Of a stretch of DNA of 64,000 nt, positions 34,558 to 43,506 are shown piece by piece. The position numbers were made by a program, and so were the translations under genes. Position 1 is the stretch's first letter, and each line of letters opens with the position of its first letter. The DNA is from Umezawaea beigongshangensis (GTDB lineage Bacteria > Actinomycetota > Actinomycetes > Mycobacteriales > Pseudonocardiaceae): the NCBI RefSeq assembly GCF_016464305.1, contig NZ_JAEIOJ010000002.1, forward strand, positions 434,001 through 498,000, written 5' to 3'. The notes beneath the pieces were generated by a model. That model saw only the letters and a list, made by a program, of their open reading frames with translations, was not told the DNA's origin and searched no databases.

Positions 34558-35118
34558 TCAGCCCCGTTCCTGCAGTGCCCGGCGGAGGGCACGGAGAGCG
34601 TAGTAAACCCTTGACTTCACCGTACCCGGAGGAACCCCCAGCGCGGCAGCGGCTTCGCTGACCGTGCGATCCCGCAGGTACGTTTCGAGAATAGCCTCCC
34701 TGTGCTCCTCCGTCAGGCCGTTCATCGCTTCGGCGATCACGATGGCCGACAGCGTGCTGTCGGCCTCGTCCCGCCCTGGTGTCTCGTCCGAAGGGGTCAA
34801 CTCGAACTCCTTCGGACGAACGCTGCGCTTGCGCCGGTCGTCGATCACGAGACGACGTGCGACGGTGAAGAGCCAGGAGCGCAACATCACGGGGTCGCGC
34901 TCCAGCTTCTCTGCGTTCCGCCACGCCCTCAGCAGGGTCTCCTGGACGATGTCCTCGGCCCACTGCCGGTCGTGGCCGGTCAGCCTCATCGCGTGGCCGA
35001 GCAGCGCGCTACCGAACTCTTGGTAGAGACGACGGATCAGCTCATCTTCCAGACTCTCCACCGGGAAGGGCTGATCGCGTCGACGTTGGGGTCGTCGATG
35101 CTGCGCCACGCCGCACAT
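34558..35118 (-). CDS. ECF sigma factor (SigK/SigL-like)
   Basis: 186 aa. Region 2 with LLGHAMRLTGHDRQWAEDIV and QETLLRAWRNAEKL (~34-68), LRSWLFTVARRLVIDDRRKR, and region 4 HTH TVSEAAAALGVPPGTVKSRV (~155-174). ATG 35118 is used; the frame continues upstream but that part has no sigma homology and includes the intergenic region. Co-transcribed with its anti-sigma factor and divergent from a lipoprotein/DUF4142/DUF1996 operon, its probable target. Confidence 0.9.
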   Translation of the reverse strand: MCGVAQHRRPQRRRDQPFPVESLEDELIRRLYQEFGSALLGHAMRLTGHDRQWAEDIVQETLLRAWRNAEKLERDPVMLRSWLFTVARRLVIDDRRKRSVRPKEFELTPSDETPGRDEADSTLSAIVIAEAMNGLTEEHREAILETYLRDRTVSEAAAALGVPPGTVKSRVYYALRALRRALQERG

Positions 35119-35182
35119 CTTTGCCCCACGGACCGCACTTAGTCGAGAACTTCTTCTGAGAAAAAAGTCGCCGGATCGTTGA

Positions 35183-35210
35183 TGAACCGTCATCGTCGCG
35201 TGTCCGTATG
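35183..35210 (+). promoter_or_regulatory. Possible ECF-sigma promoter of the 35297 operon
   Basis: TGAACC, 16 bases, CGTATG. The AAC in the -35 and 16-base spacing are typical of ECF promoters, and the adjacent sigma gene makes it plausible. Leader of ~80 bases. Confidence 0.35.
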
Positions 35211-35296
35211 CCCCGGTGTCCGCTCGTTCGGTCCGCCGGAATCCCCTCCGACTGGTCCTTTCGGCGGAGCCCGCTCGATCGGAAAGGACCAACGCG

Positions 35297-35929
35297 ATGC
35301 CCTGGCGACGTTCTCGTCTCGCTCTTATCGCACTTCCGGGCCTCGCCGCAACGCTGATCACCAGCGCCTGCGGTGCTCTCGTGCCCGGTGCGAACAGCAC
35401 GGCGGGACAGCCGCAGAACACCGTCGCCCCGACGCCCGCCAAGGCCCGGACCTCGTACGGGATGCTCTCGCTGGCCTCGTCGGAGATCGGTCTGATCGTC
35501 ACCGACGCGAACGGCAACACCCTCTACCGCTTCGACAAGGACAAGACGCAGCCGCCGACGAGCACGTGCGTGAACGCCTGCGCGACGCAGTGGCCGCCGG
35601 TCCCCGCCGAGGACCCGGTGATGGTCTCCGGCGTCGACCCGACCCTGGTGACGTCCCTCACCCGCGCGGACGGCTCGGAGCAGATGGTGCTCGCCGGGTG
35701 GCCGCTCTACCGCTTCGCCCGCGACAAGAAGGCCGGGGACGTGCTCGGCCAGGGCTCGGGCGGGACGTGGTGGGCCGCGACGCCGGAGGGCGAGAAGGCG
35801 GGGGCCGGCGCGTCCGCACCGGCGAGCGCCGCGCAGCCCGCGACCGGAGCGCCGGCCTCCACCTCCCCCGCCGAGAGCGGCACGCCGCGGTCCGCCGCCT
35901 CACCCGACACCGGATCGGACGGGAACTGA
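35297..35929 (+). CDS. Lipoprotein with Yx(FWY)xxD repeats (COG4315 type)
   Basis: 210 aa. Lipobox LITSAC (Cys ~24). Two copies of the family motif: LYRFDKDKTQPPTSTCVNAC with the paired Cys, then WPLYRFARDKKAGDVLGQGS. The C-terminal ~45 residues are an Ala/Ser/Pro tail. Homologous modules are secreted repeats of unknown function, often near redox genes. AAGGA lies 8 bases before ATG 35297. First gene of a three-gene operon divergent from the ECF sigma factor. Confidence 0.85.
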   Translation: MPWRRSRLALIALPGLAATLITSACGALVPGANSTAGQPQNTVAPTPAKARTSYGMLSLASSEIGLIVTDANGNTLYRFDKDKTQPPTSTCVNACATQWPPVPAEDPVMVSGVDPTLVTSLTRADGSEQMVLAGWPLYRFARDKKAGDVLGQGSGGTWWAATPEGEKAGAGASAPASAAQPATGAPASTSPAESGTPRSAASPDTGSDGN

Positions 35930-35934
35930 TCACC

Positions 35935-36699
35935 ATGCGCCGCAAGGTCTTCGCCGCTGTCCTCACAGGTCTGTGGCTGCTGCTCGCACCCGCGACGGCG
36001 TCCGCCCAGGAGCAGTTCGCCCAGCAGCAGCCGGGCACCCCGGAGGGTCCCACGACGACGCCCTTCGGTCCGCTCACCGCGGCCGACCGCGATCTCGTGA
36101 TCAAGGTCAAGCAGGCAGGGCTGTGGGAGATGCCGATGGGCGAGGCCGCCCAGACCCGCGCGGCCAGCCCGCGGGTCAAGGAGGTCGGCCGGCTCATCAT
36201 GCTCGACCACGAGTTCCTCGACGAGCTCACCGACGACAAGGCGGCCGTGCTGGGCATCGAGCTCCCCGCCGTCGCGAGCCAGGACCAGCAGGGCTGGATG
36301 GCCGAACTGACCTCGAAGACGGGCGCCGACTTCGACCGGGCGTTCGCCAACCGGCTGCGGGCCGCTCACGGCAAGGTCTTCAGCACGATCGCGAAGGTCC
36401 GCGCCAGCACCACCAACGACGTCGTCCGCGAGTTCGCCCAGGCGGGCAACAGCTTCGTCATGAAGCACATGACGCTGCTGGAGAGCACCGGTCTGGTCGA
36501 CCAGACCGGCTTCGGCGACCCCGTCCCGGTGGGCGGCGCCCCTGCGGCGGCACAGGCCGCAGCGGTCTCGGCCTCCCCCGAACTCGTCGCGTCCTCCAGC
36601 GACGGTCCCAGCCCGGTGGTCGTCGCCCTCGTCTGCCTCGCGGGCGTGGCGGCGACCTTCGGCGTGCTCCGCGTTCTCCGCCCGCGCCAACTGAAATGA
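35935..36699 (+). CDS. Secreted DUF4142 protein with C-terminal membrane anchor
   Basis: 254 aa. Signal peptide (~1-25, ATASAQE), ferritin-like four-helix DUF4142 domain (~48-190: LVIKVKQAGLWEMPMGEAAQ, EVGRLIMLDHEFLDELTDDK, AAHGKVFSTIAKVRASTTND, FVMKHMTLLESTG). A linker and one C-terminal membrane helix with a basic tail (RVLRPRQLK) follow, so the domain faces outside. The Asp/His-rich helices could bind metal, but this is not established. It starts 5 bp after the lipoprotein stop and overlaps the next gene (ATGA). Confidence 0.85.
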   Translation: MRRKVFAAVLTGLWLLLAPATASAQEQFAQQQPGTPEGPTTTPFGPLTAADRDLVIKVKQAGLWEMPMGEAAQTRAASPRVKEVGRLIMLDHEFLDELTDDKAAVLGIELPAVASQDQQGWMAELTSKTGADFDRAFANRLRAAHGKVFSTIAKVRASTTNDVVREFAQAGNSFVMKHMTLLESTGLVDQTGFGDPVPVGGAPAAAQAAAVSASPELVASSSDGPSPVVVALVCLAGVAATFGVLRVLRPRQLK

Positions 36700-38051
36700 G
36701 CACTCGCATGTCCCAGGGAGCCAGACACAGGACCCGCCGCACGTCGATGATCGCGCTCGCCGCGGTCGTCGGCCTCCTGACCGCCGGAGGCGTCGCCGTG
36801 GGAATCAGCACCGCATCGGCCCACGACGACCCGGGGGCCGAGCACGCCGACGCCGGCGGACCGTTCGTGTCGGACTTCGTCGACATCCGCGAGGCGGACC
36901 GCGCTCCCGACGAGCCGCGGGCGCGGCGCGGCGGCCGCGGGTCGGCCGGAACGTTCGTGGCGCAGTGCGGCCGCAACGAGAACGGGCACAACAACCCGGA
37001 CAACTTCATCGTCGCGCCGGGCGTCGCGAACGGCGCGCACCACCTGCACGACTACGTGGGCAACCTGTCCGCCGACGGGTTCTCCACCGACGAGAGCCTC
37101 GCCGCGGCGGGCACGACGTGCCGCTTCGACGACAGGTCCACCTACTTCTGGCCCGTGCTGCGGGTCCGCGACGAGAAGATCACCGCGGAGAGGCCGGGCG
37201 AGGGCGAGGAGGCGCACGAGGAGGCGGAGGCCGAGGTGGCCGCGGCCGAGGCCCTGCAGGACGCGCCACCGGCGATCGCCCCCGAGGCCGCCGCGGAGCA
37301 GGAGAACGCGCAGCCCGCCCCGCCGCGGGCCGACACGGGTGACGCGGCGACACCGCAGGTCGCCCCGGCCGAGGCCGCGCAGGAGGAGGCCGCCAAGGCC
37401 GAGATCGCCCGGGAGGCGACGGCACCCGACCCGGCGCAGCCCGCGGCACCCCCCGCGGTGGCGGCAGAGGAGGAGGCGGAGCAGCAGCAGCGCGCCGCCG
37501 AGTACGAGGCGTCCGGCGAGGACGCGGCGGACGGCAACGTCGGCACCGTCCTGCGGCCGAGGTCCGTGCGCCTGCAGTTCCGCGGCAACGCCCGCGCGGA
37601 CGTCGTGGCCATGCCGAGGTTCCTGCGGCTGATCACCGGTGACGCCAAGGCGGGCACCAACGGCACCGGCAACGCCCGCGCCCGCTGGAGCTGCACCGGC
37701 TTCGAGCGCAAGGCCACCACGCAGTACCCGCTGTGCCCGCGCGGCAGCCGCGTGCTGCGGGTGCTGGACTTCCCGAGCTGCTGGGACGGCGTGAACACCG
37801 ACAGCGCCAACCACCGCACCCACGTGGTGTTCCCGCTGGCGGACGGCTCGTGCGCGGGCGGGACGAAGCCGATCCCGCAGCTGCGGATGGTCCTGAGCTA
37901 CAAGGTGCCTCCGGGCGCGTCGTACGCGCTCGACAGCTTCCCCGAACAGCTGCACGCGCCGGTGACCGACCACGCCGACTTCGCGAACGTGATGTCGGAG
38001 CGGTTGATGAACCGGGTCGTGCAGTGCATCAACCGCGACCGGACCTGCTGA
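36696..38051 (+). CDS. Secreted DUF1996 protein with Glu/Ala-rich insertion
   Basis: 451 aa. Signal peptide (~1-43). DUF1996 signatures: FVAQCGRNENGHNNPDNFIV, GAHHLHDYVGN, STYFWPVL, and in the second half FPSCWDGVNTDSANHRTHVV. The domain is split by a ~115-residue Ala/Glu/Pro/Gln-rich segment (~163-280) that looks disordered. Conserved Cys and His residues are intact. Related DUF1996 proteins occur in fungi and actinomycetes as secreted proteins of unclear function. ATG 36696 overlaps the previous stop. Confidence 0.85.
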   Translation: MSTRMSQGARHRTRRTSMIALAAVVGLLTAGGVAVGISTASAHDDPGAEHADAGGPFVSDFVDIREADRAPDEPRARRGGRGSAGTFVAQCGRNENGHNNPDNFIVAPGVANGAHHLHDYVGNLSADGFSTDESLAAAGTTCRFDDRSTYFWPVLRVRDEKITAERPGEGEEAHEEAEAEVAAAEALQDAPPAIAPEAAAEQENAQPAPPRADTGDAATPQVAPAEAAQEEAAKAEIAREATAPDPAQPAAPPAVAAEEEAEQQQRAAEYEASGEDAADGNVGTVLRPRSVRLQFRGNARADVVAMPRFLRLITGDAKAGTNGTGNARARWSCTGFERKATTQYPLCPRGSRVLRVLDFPSCWDGVNTDSANHRTHVVFPLADGSCAGGTKPIPQLRMVLSYKVPPGASYALDSFPEQLHAPVTDHADFANVMSERLMNRVVQCINRDRTC

Positions 38052-38221
38052 TCCGGTCCGGCCGCGAGAGGACGTGACGCGTCGGGCCACCGGCCACCCG
38101 CACCCGCCGCGGAACCGCAAGACCCGCTCGGCCCGGTCGCGACCACTCCTGCGCGATCGGGCCGGACGGCCCCCACCACCGGTGAACCCACCCCTGTGAT
38201 CCGCCGTCTCGGAGGTCTCCA

Positions 38222-39058
38222 TTGCTCAGCCAGGTCCCCATGCTGTTGGCGGACGCCGCCGCGGACCAGGACGCGGGCGTCAAGAAGATGGCGCAGCTGT
38301 CCGCGCGGCTGGCCTACGCCATGATGTGCCTGACCCTCTGCTGGGGCGTGCTCATCGCCACCGGCTGGGCGCAGCGGCTCACCGGCCGCCAAGAGCTGCG
38401 CAACGGCCACATGGTGCTCGCGACGGCGGCGCTCGCCTTCGGCAGCCTGCACGCCGTGGCGTTCACGCTGCTCCAGACCGCCGCGAAGTTCTCCTTCGCG
38501 AAGCTCGTCCTGCCGTTCCTGTTCGGCGGGTTCTTCCGCCACGGACTGGGCATCGTCGGCCTGGAGCTGATGTTCGCCATCGCCATCACCGCGGGGCTGC
38601 GCCGCAAGGTGCTCTACCGCCGGTGGCTGCGGTTCCACCAGCTGGCCTACGCCGCGGTGACGCTCACCGTCGTGCACTCGTGGCTGGGCGCCGTCGCCAA
38701 CGGCAACCTCGCCGTGCTGTGGCTCGCCGGCCTGACCATCCTCATCCCGACCGCGACGATCGCCGCGGCCAGGTTCGCGCCCCCCGAGACGCTGGCCCGC
38801 CTGGGCCTGGTCGAGCGCACCGGACGCCCGCAGGACGAGGTGGCCGCGGAGGCCTCCGTGCTGGACGTCAGCGTCAACAACGAGCGCTGCCACCGGTACG
38901 GCATCTGCATGCAGGAAGCCCCGGAGGTGTTCGACCTGATCGACGACGACCGGTTGACCTACGAGCGACGGCCCCACCCCGACCACTACGCGAAGGCGCG
39001 CGCCGCGGCGCGAGCGTGTCCCATGCGCGCCATCGAGCTGCGGGAGCGAGTCAGATGA
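38222..39058 (+). CDS. Membrane b-type haem domain fused to a [3Fe-4S] ferredoxin
   Basis: 278 aa. Residues ~28-185 form five to six helices of ferric-reductase-like type with His at 63, 77, 139 and 152 as candidate haem ligands. Residues ~212-278 form a ferredoxin of the P450-partner type: C223-x5-C229 (CHRYGIC), then C266-P, three cysteines and therefore probably [3Fe-4S]. The arrangement suggests electron flow between a soluble reductase and haem in the membrane. TTG start at 38222, with GGAGG six bases upstream. It overlaps the reductase gene that follows (ATGA). Confidence 0.8.
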   Translation: MLSQVPMLLADAAADQDAGVKKMAQLSARLAYAMMCLTLCWGVLIATGWAQRLTGRQELRNGHMVLATAALAFGSLHAVAFTLLQTAAKFSFAKLVLPFLFGGFFRHGLGIVGLELMFAIAITAGLRRKVLYRRWLRFHQLAYAAVTLTVVHSWLGAVANGNLAVLWLAGLTILIPTATIAAARFAPPETLARLGLVERTGRPQDEVAAEASVLDVSVNNERCHRYGICMQEAPEVFDLIDDDRLTYERRPHPDHYAKARAAARACPMRAIELRERVR

Positions 39059-40422
39059 CCGAACGCATCGTGATCGTCGGAGGAGGTCTCGCCGGTGTGC
39101 GCTCCGGCGAGCGGCTCCGCGAGATGGGCTTCGACGGCGAGATCGTGATCGTCTCCGCCGAACGCCACCTCCCGTACCACCGTCCCGCCCTGTCCAAGGA
39201 GGTCATCACCGGCGAGCTGCACTGGTCCGACCTCGGACTGGCCACGGCCCCGGAGCTGGACGCGCAGTGGCGGACGGGCGTCATGGCCAGCGGTCTGGAC
39301 ACCAGCACCCGCACGGTGTCGCTGCCCGGTGGCGAGGAGCTGCGCTACGACGGCCTGGTGATCGCCACCGGCGTCGACTCCCGGCACCTGGACGGCGTGC
39401 CGCGCCACGACCCCCGCGTGCACCAGCTGCGCACGCTCGACGACGCCGTGGGCATCCGCAGGGCCATGTCGAGCAGTCAGGGCCAGGTCGTCGTCATCGG
39501 CGGCGGGTTCATCGGCGCGGAGATCGCCGCGTCCATCCGGCACGTGGGCCGCGAGGTGGCGGTCGTGATCCGGGGCAAGGCGCTGCTCGGCGGCGCCATC
39601 GGCGAGGAGTTCGGCAACCTGGTCACCCAGATGCACCGGGAGCACGGCGTGCGGCTCGCGTCGGGCGTGAAGATCCTGCACTGGGTGCGTCAGGCCAACG
39701 GCATCGCGATCCACCTGTCCGACGGCCAGGTGCTGTTCGCCGCCGCCGTGGTGCTCGCCGTCGGCGCGACGCCGTCGGTGGCCTGGCTGCGCGGCTCCGG
39801 CCTGGAGCTGAGCGACGGCGTGCTGTGCGAGCAGTCCTGCCACGTCGTGGGCGCGGACGACGTGGTCGCCGCCGGTGACGTGGCGCGCTGGCCGAACCAC
39901 CGCTTCGGCGGCGTGGTCCGGCGGGTCGAGCACTACATCCACGCGGTGGAGATGGCGCGGGCGGCGGCGGAGAACCTGCTCGTCGGGCGCGCTCACGCCC
40001 GGCCGTTCACCCCCGTTCCCCGGTTCTGGACGGAGCAGTACGGCATGCGCGTGCAGGGGTCGGGCATCCCGAAGCTCGGCACCGACACGACCCCGCTCGG
40101 GCGCGGCGTCACGGGCTTCGTCGCCGACGGCCGCCTCGTCGGCATGGTCGGTCTCGACGCGCCGAACGCGATGATCAGGCACGGCCACGAGCTGCGCAGG
40201 CAGACCGCCCTCGACCGCGAGCGCGTCGACGTGCTGTCGGTGCGGCCCACGCGGGCGCCCGGTCCCCAGCCGGTTCCCCCGCCGCCGCAGACGCCGCGCG
40301 ACCCGGCGCCGTTCACCGAGCAGCTCCCGCCGGTGCGCGAGCCCGTCCCGGCCGGTGCGCCGCCGCGCGAGCCGCAGAGACGTCCCGACCTGGTGTGGGC
40401 GCTGCCGACACCGCGGCGCTGA
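39055..40422 (+). CDS. Ferredoxin reductase (FAD/NAD(P)H-dependent)
   Basis: 455 aa flavoprotein. FAD-binding IVIVGGGLAGVRSGERLREM at the N-terminus, PYHRPALSKEV, second dinucleotide fold VVVIGGGFIGAEIAASIRHV (~141-160), and VVAAGDVARWPN. This is the rhodocoxin/putidaredoxin reductase family that passes electrons from NAD(P)H to ferredoxins. The C-terminal ~55 residues are a Pro-rich tail not usual for the family. ATG 39055 overlaps the stop of the membrane ferredoxin, which is its obvious acceptor. Confidence 0.9.
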   Translation: MTERIVIVGGGLAGVRSGERLREMGFDGEIVIVSAERHLPYHRPALSKEVITGELHWSDLGLATAPELDAQWRTGVMASGLDTSTRTVSLPGGEELRYDGLVIATGVDSRHLDGVPRHDPRVHQLRTLDDAVGIRRAMSSSQGQVVVIGGGFIGAEIAASIRHVGREVAVVIRGKALLGGAIGEEFGNLVTQMHREHGVRLASGVKILHWVRQANGIAIHLSDGQVLFAAAVVLAVGATPSVAWLRGSGLELSDGVLCEQSCHVVGADDVVAAGDVARWPNHRFGGVVRRVEHYIHAVEMARAAAENLLVGRAHARPFTPVPRFWTEQYGMRVQGSGIPKLGTDTTPLGRGVTGFVADGRLVGMVGLDAPNAMIRHGHELRRQTALDRERVDVLSVRPTRAPGPQPVPPPPQTPRDPAPFTEQLPPVREPVPAGAPPREPQRRPDLVWALPTPRR

Positions 40423-40738
40423 TCCGTCTCCCGCGCGGCAGGCACCCGCGCTCCCACGACCCGCGGCACCGCCGCGGGTCGTCGGCGTGCCGCGACACGC
40501 CCGGAGCGCGACCGCGTCCCCCCACCGGGGACACCCGGTCGACGATTATGTGGGAACGCAGCGTGACCGATGGTGGGCGTGTTACCACGCTCGCACGACT
40601 ACGCTGTGCAAACGAAGTAGTGCGATGATGCTCCGAACGGGGGTACGGATTCGCACTGACGTTCACCGCTCGTCGTGCACCGGTGCCGGTGCACTACTGT
40701 TCCCGGGACCGAAGGCACTGACAGCGAGGAGAGGGCAG
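40423..40738. other. Intergenic region before the phosphatase/kinase operon
   Basis: 316 bp. Only one strong signal, the inverted repeat at 40675-40694. A GGGTAC at 40641-40646 lacks a matching -35. Confidence 0.5.
40675..40694. promoter_or_regulatory. Inverted repeat GTGCACCGG-TG-CCGGTGCAC
   Basis: Perfect 9-bp arms and a 2-base centre, 44 bp before the GTG of the phosphatase gene. Operator or leader hairpin. Confidence 0.5.
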
Positions 40739-41953
40739 GTGCTGAGTCGCAACGACACGCCGACCGTGCTCGCGAACAGTCCCGCCCAGCCCCTGCGCGT
40801 GCTCCTCGTCGAGGACGACGAGGGTGACGCGGTGCTCGTCGAAGCGCTGCTCGACGAGGCGGACGCGCCGGTGGCCTTCACCCGCGCGCGCAGCGTGCGC
40901 GAGGCGGAGCCCCTGCTCGGCCGGGTGGACTGCGTGCTGCTCGACCTCGGTCTGCCCGACGCGTCGGGCCTCGACGGCCTGCGCAAGCTGCTCGCCCACT
41001 CCTCCCCCGCGGCGATCATCGTGCTGACCGGTCTGACCGACGAGCGCCAGGGCGTGGAGGCGGTCGCAGCCGGCGCCCAGGACTACCTGGTCAAGGGACA
41101 GGTCGACGGAGCGCTGCTGTTCCGCGGCATCCGCTACGCCATCGAGCGCAGGCGGGCGGAGGACGCCCAGCACCAGCTCCGCGAGGAGAAGCTGCACGCG
41201 CAGGAGAAGACGCGCCTGGAGCGCGGTCTGCTGCCGTCCCCGCTGCTGCACGGCGACGACCTCGCCCTGGAGGTCCGCTACCGTCCCGGCGGCAGCCGGA
41301 TGCTGCTCGGCGGCGACTTCTACGACGCCGTGCGCACCCCCGACGGCTCGGTGCAGGTCATCATCGGCGACATCTGTGGCCACGGGCCGGACGAGGCCGC
41401 GCTCGGCATCTACCTGCGCATCGCGTGGCGCGCGCTGGTGCTCGCCCAGCAGGAGCCCGCGAAGGTGCTCGGCACGCTGCACCAGATCCTCATGCACGAG
41501 CGGCACCAGCCCGGTCTGTTCGCCACCGCCTGCATGCTGACCATCTCCCCCGACCGCCGCTGGGCGCGGGTCTACCTCGCCGGGCACCCGGAGCCGATGC
41601 TGCTCACCGGCGGGCACATCCTGGAGCTGCCCAGGGACCGCGCCGGGCTCCCGCTGGGCGTGCTGCCCGACAGCACCTGGCACGGCCTCGACGTGGCGCT
41701 GCCCACCGGCTGGTCGCTGATGCTCTACACCGACGGCCTGATCGAGGGCCGCGTGATCGGCGACGAGGAGCGGCTCGGCGCCGAGCGGCTCATCGACCTC
41801 ATCTCCGGCCACACCGCGGCCAGGCCCGACTGGCAGGACGACGCCGCGGACCTGCTGGACTCGCTCATCGCCAGGGTCAAGGAGCTCAACGGCGGCGAGC
41901 TCGACGACGACATGGCAGTGCTCCTGCTGACCGACCGCACATCCAGGACGTGA
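40739..41953 (+). CDS. Receiver domain fused to PP2C/SpoIIE-type phosphatase
   Basis: 404 aa, cytoplasmic. Receiver (residues ~19-135) with EDD at 25-27 and phospho-acceptor Asp69 in VLLDLGLPDASG, a helical linker, then the PP2C domain: GGDFYDA, GDICGHGPDEA, LYTDGLIEG, DDDMAVLLL hold the metal-binding Asp residues. Such RsbU-like proteins dephosphorylate STAS antagonists and so activate general-stress sigma factors. GTG 40739 has GAGGAGAGGG upstream. First gene of a three-gene signalling operon. Confidence 0.92.
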   Translation: MLSRNDTPTVLANSPAQPLRVLLVEDDEGDAVLVEALLDEADAPVAFTRARSVREAEPLLGRVDCVLLDLGLPDASGLDGLRKLLAHSSPAAIIVLTGLTDERQGVEAVAAGAQDYLVKGQVDGALLFRGIRYAIERRRAEDAQHQLREEKLHAQEKTRLERGLLPSPLLHGDDLALEVRYRPGGSRMLLGGDFYDAVRTPDGSVQVIIGDICGHGPDEAALGIYLRIAWRALVLAQQEPAKVLGTLHQILMHERHQPGLFATACMLTISPDRRWARVYLAGHPEPMLLTGGHILELPRDRAGLPLGVLPDSTWHGLDVALPTGWSLMLYTDGLIEGRVIGDEERLGAERLIDLISGHTAARPDWQDDAADLLDSLIARVKELNGGELDDDMAVLLLTDRTSRT

Positions 41954-41955
41954 CG

Positions 41956-43506
41956 ATGGAAGAAGGAAGCCACCCGGACAGGTGGCCGGCGAAGAGACTG
42001 CTGTTCGGTCTCATCGCGTTCCTCATGCTCATCTCGACCGCCGCCGTGGGCAGCGCCGCCGCCGCCACGGCGGGCCTCAGCGACGCGCGGGTGCTCGTGC
42101 TCGACCAGATCGGCCCGGCGCGGCGCATGGCGCAGACGCTGTCGGCGGCGGTGCTCGACCAGGAGACGGGCGTGCGCGGCTACGTCCTCACCGGCAGCGA
42201 GGACTTCTTGCAGCCCTACCGCGACGGGCAGGGGCAGGAGGTCGCGCTGATCGCCGACTCCCGCTCCAGGCTCAGCGGCAGGCTCCCGGAGATCAGCGCC
42301 AAGTACGACCGCCTGGAAGAGCTGACGAACCAGTGGCGCGAGGAGTACGCCGAGCCCACGATCACGAGCATCAGGGCCACCGGCCCGACCCTGGAGCCGG
42401 TCGCCGAGGCCGACCGGGGCAAGAACAGGTTCGACGAGGTCCGCGCGACGCTCCAGGACATCCAGCGCGACCTGGAGCGCGAGGGCGACGGGGCGCGGGA
42501 CGCGCTGAACCGGTCGGCGTCGACGGTGATGGCGCTGCTCGTGAGCACCGGAATCGTGCTGGTGCTGCTGATCATCGCCGTCGCGATCGTGCTGCACCGC
42601 ATCCTCATCGCGCCGCTGGCCGGTCTGGCGGCGCAGGTGCGCCAGGTGGCCTCCGGCGACTTCCAGCGCAACGTCAACCTCTCCGGTCCTCGGGAGATCG
42701 TCGAGCTCAGCCACGACGTCGACCAGATGCGGCAGCGGATCGTGCAGGAGCTGGAGGCCTCGCGCTCGGCCCACGAGCAGCTCGACGAGCGGTCGCGCGA
42801 CCTCCAGCGGTCGAACGCGGAGCTGGAGCAGTTCGCCTACGTGGCCTCGCACGACCTCCAGGAGCCGCTGCGCAAGGTCGCGAGCTTCTGCCAGCTCCTG
42901 GAGCGCCGCTACGGCGGCCAGCTCGACGAGCGGGCCGACCAGTACATCGGCTTCGCCGTCGACGGGGCCAAGCGGATGCAGGTGCTGATCAACGACCTGC
43001 TGGCGTTCTCCAGGGTCGGCCGGCTCACCCGCGAGCAGACCGTGGTGCACAGCGGCGACCTGGTCGCGCACGTGCTCGGCAACGCGGCGGACCAGATCGA
43101 GGAGGTCGGCGCGGAGGTCGTGGTCGGCGACCTGCCGTCGGTGCGGGGTGAGGCGTCGCTGCTGACCGCGGTGTTCCAGAACCTCATCGGCAACGCGCTG
43201 AAGTTCCGCGGCGAGGAGCCGCTGCGCGTCGAGATCGACGCGCGGCGCACGGACGACTTCTGGACGTTCACCGTGTCGGACAACGGCATCGGCATCGACG
43301 CCGAGTACGCCGAACGGATCTTCGTGATCTTCCAGCGCCTCCACCACAAGGACGCCTACCCGGGCACGGGGATCGGTCTCGCGATGTGTCGCAAGATCGT
43401 CGAGTACCACGGTGGCACGATCAGGCTGGCCACCGAGAGGCCCACCGGCACCACCTTCGAGTTCACCCTTCCCGTCGTCGAAGAATCTGAGAGCTCTGAT
43501 GACTGA
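41956..43506 (+). CDS. CHASE3-HAMP sensor histidine kinase
   Basis: 516 aa membrane kinase. Helix ~14-35, extracytoplasmic CHASE3 sensor (~40-185, [20 protein letters not shown]), helix ~190-213, HAMP, coiled coil ([20 protein letters not shown]) with phospho-acceptor His299, and a full ATPase domain ([36 protein letters not shown]). Bacteriophytochrome-type kinase core. ATG 41956 fits AGGA seven bases upstream; GTG 41950 is in frame but lacks space. It should phosphorylate the overlapping receiver gene and perhaps the PP2C receiver. Confidence 0.92.
   Translation: MEEGSHPDRWPAKRLLFGLIAFLMLISTAAVGSAAAATAGLSDARVLVLDQIGPARRMAQTLSAAVLDQETGVRGYVLTGSEDFLQPYRDGQGQEVALIADSRSRLSGRLPEISAKYDRLEELTNQWREEYAEPTITSIRATGPTLEPVAEADRGKNRFDEVRATLQDIQRDLEREGDGARDALNRSASTVMALLVSTGIVLVLLIIAVAIVLHRILIAPLAGLAAQVRQVASGDFQRNVNLSGPREIVELSHDVDQMRQRIVQELEASRSAHEQLDERSRDLQRSNAELEQFAYVASHDLQEPLRKVASFCQLLERRYGGQLDERADQYIGFAVDGAKRMQVLINDLLAFSRVGRLTREQTVVHSGDLVAHVLGNAADQIEEVGAEVVVGDLPSVRGEASLLTAVFQNLIGNALKFRGEEPLRVEIDARRTDDFWTFTVSDNGIGIDAEYAERIFVIFQRLHHKDAYPGTGIGLAMCRKIVEYHGGTIRLATERPTGTTFEFTLPVVEESESSDD

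Noticed and set aside
40641-40646. GGGTAC before the PP2C operon as a stress promoter
   Set aside because: No GTT or GNNT element at 14-16 bases upstream.
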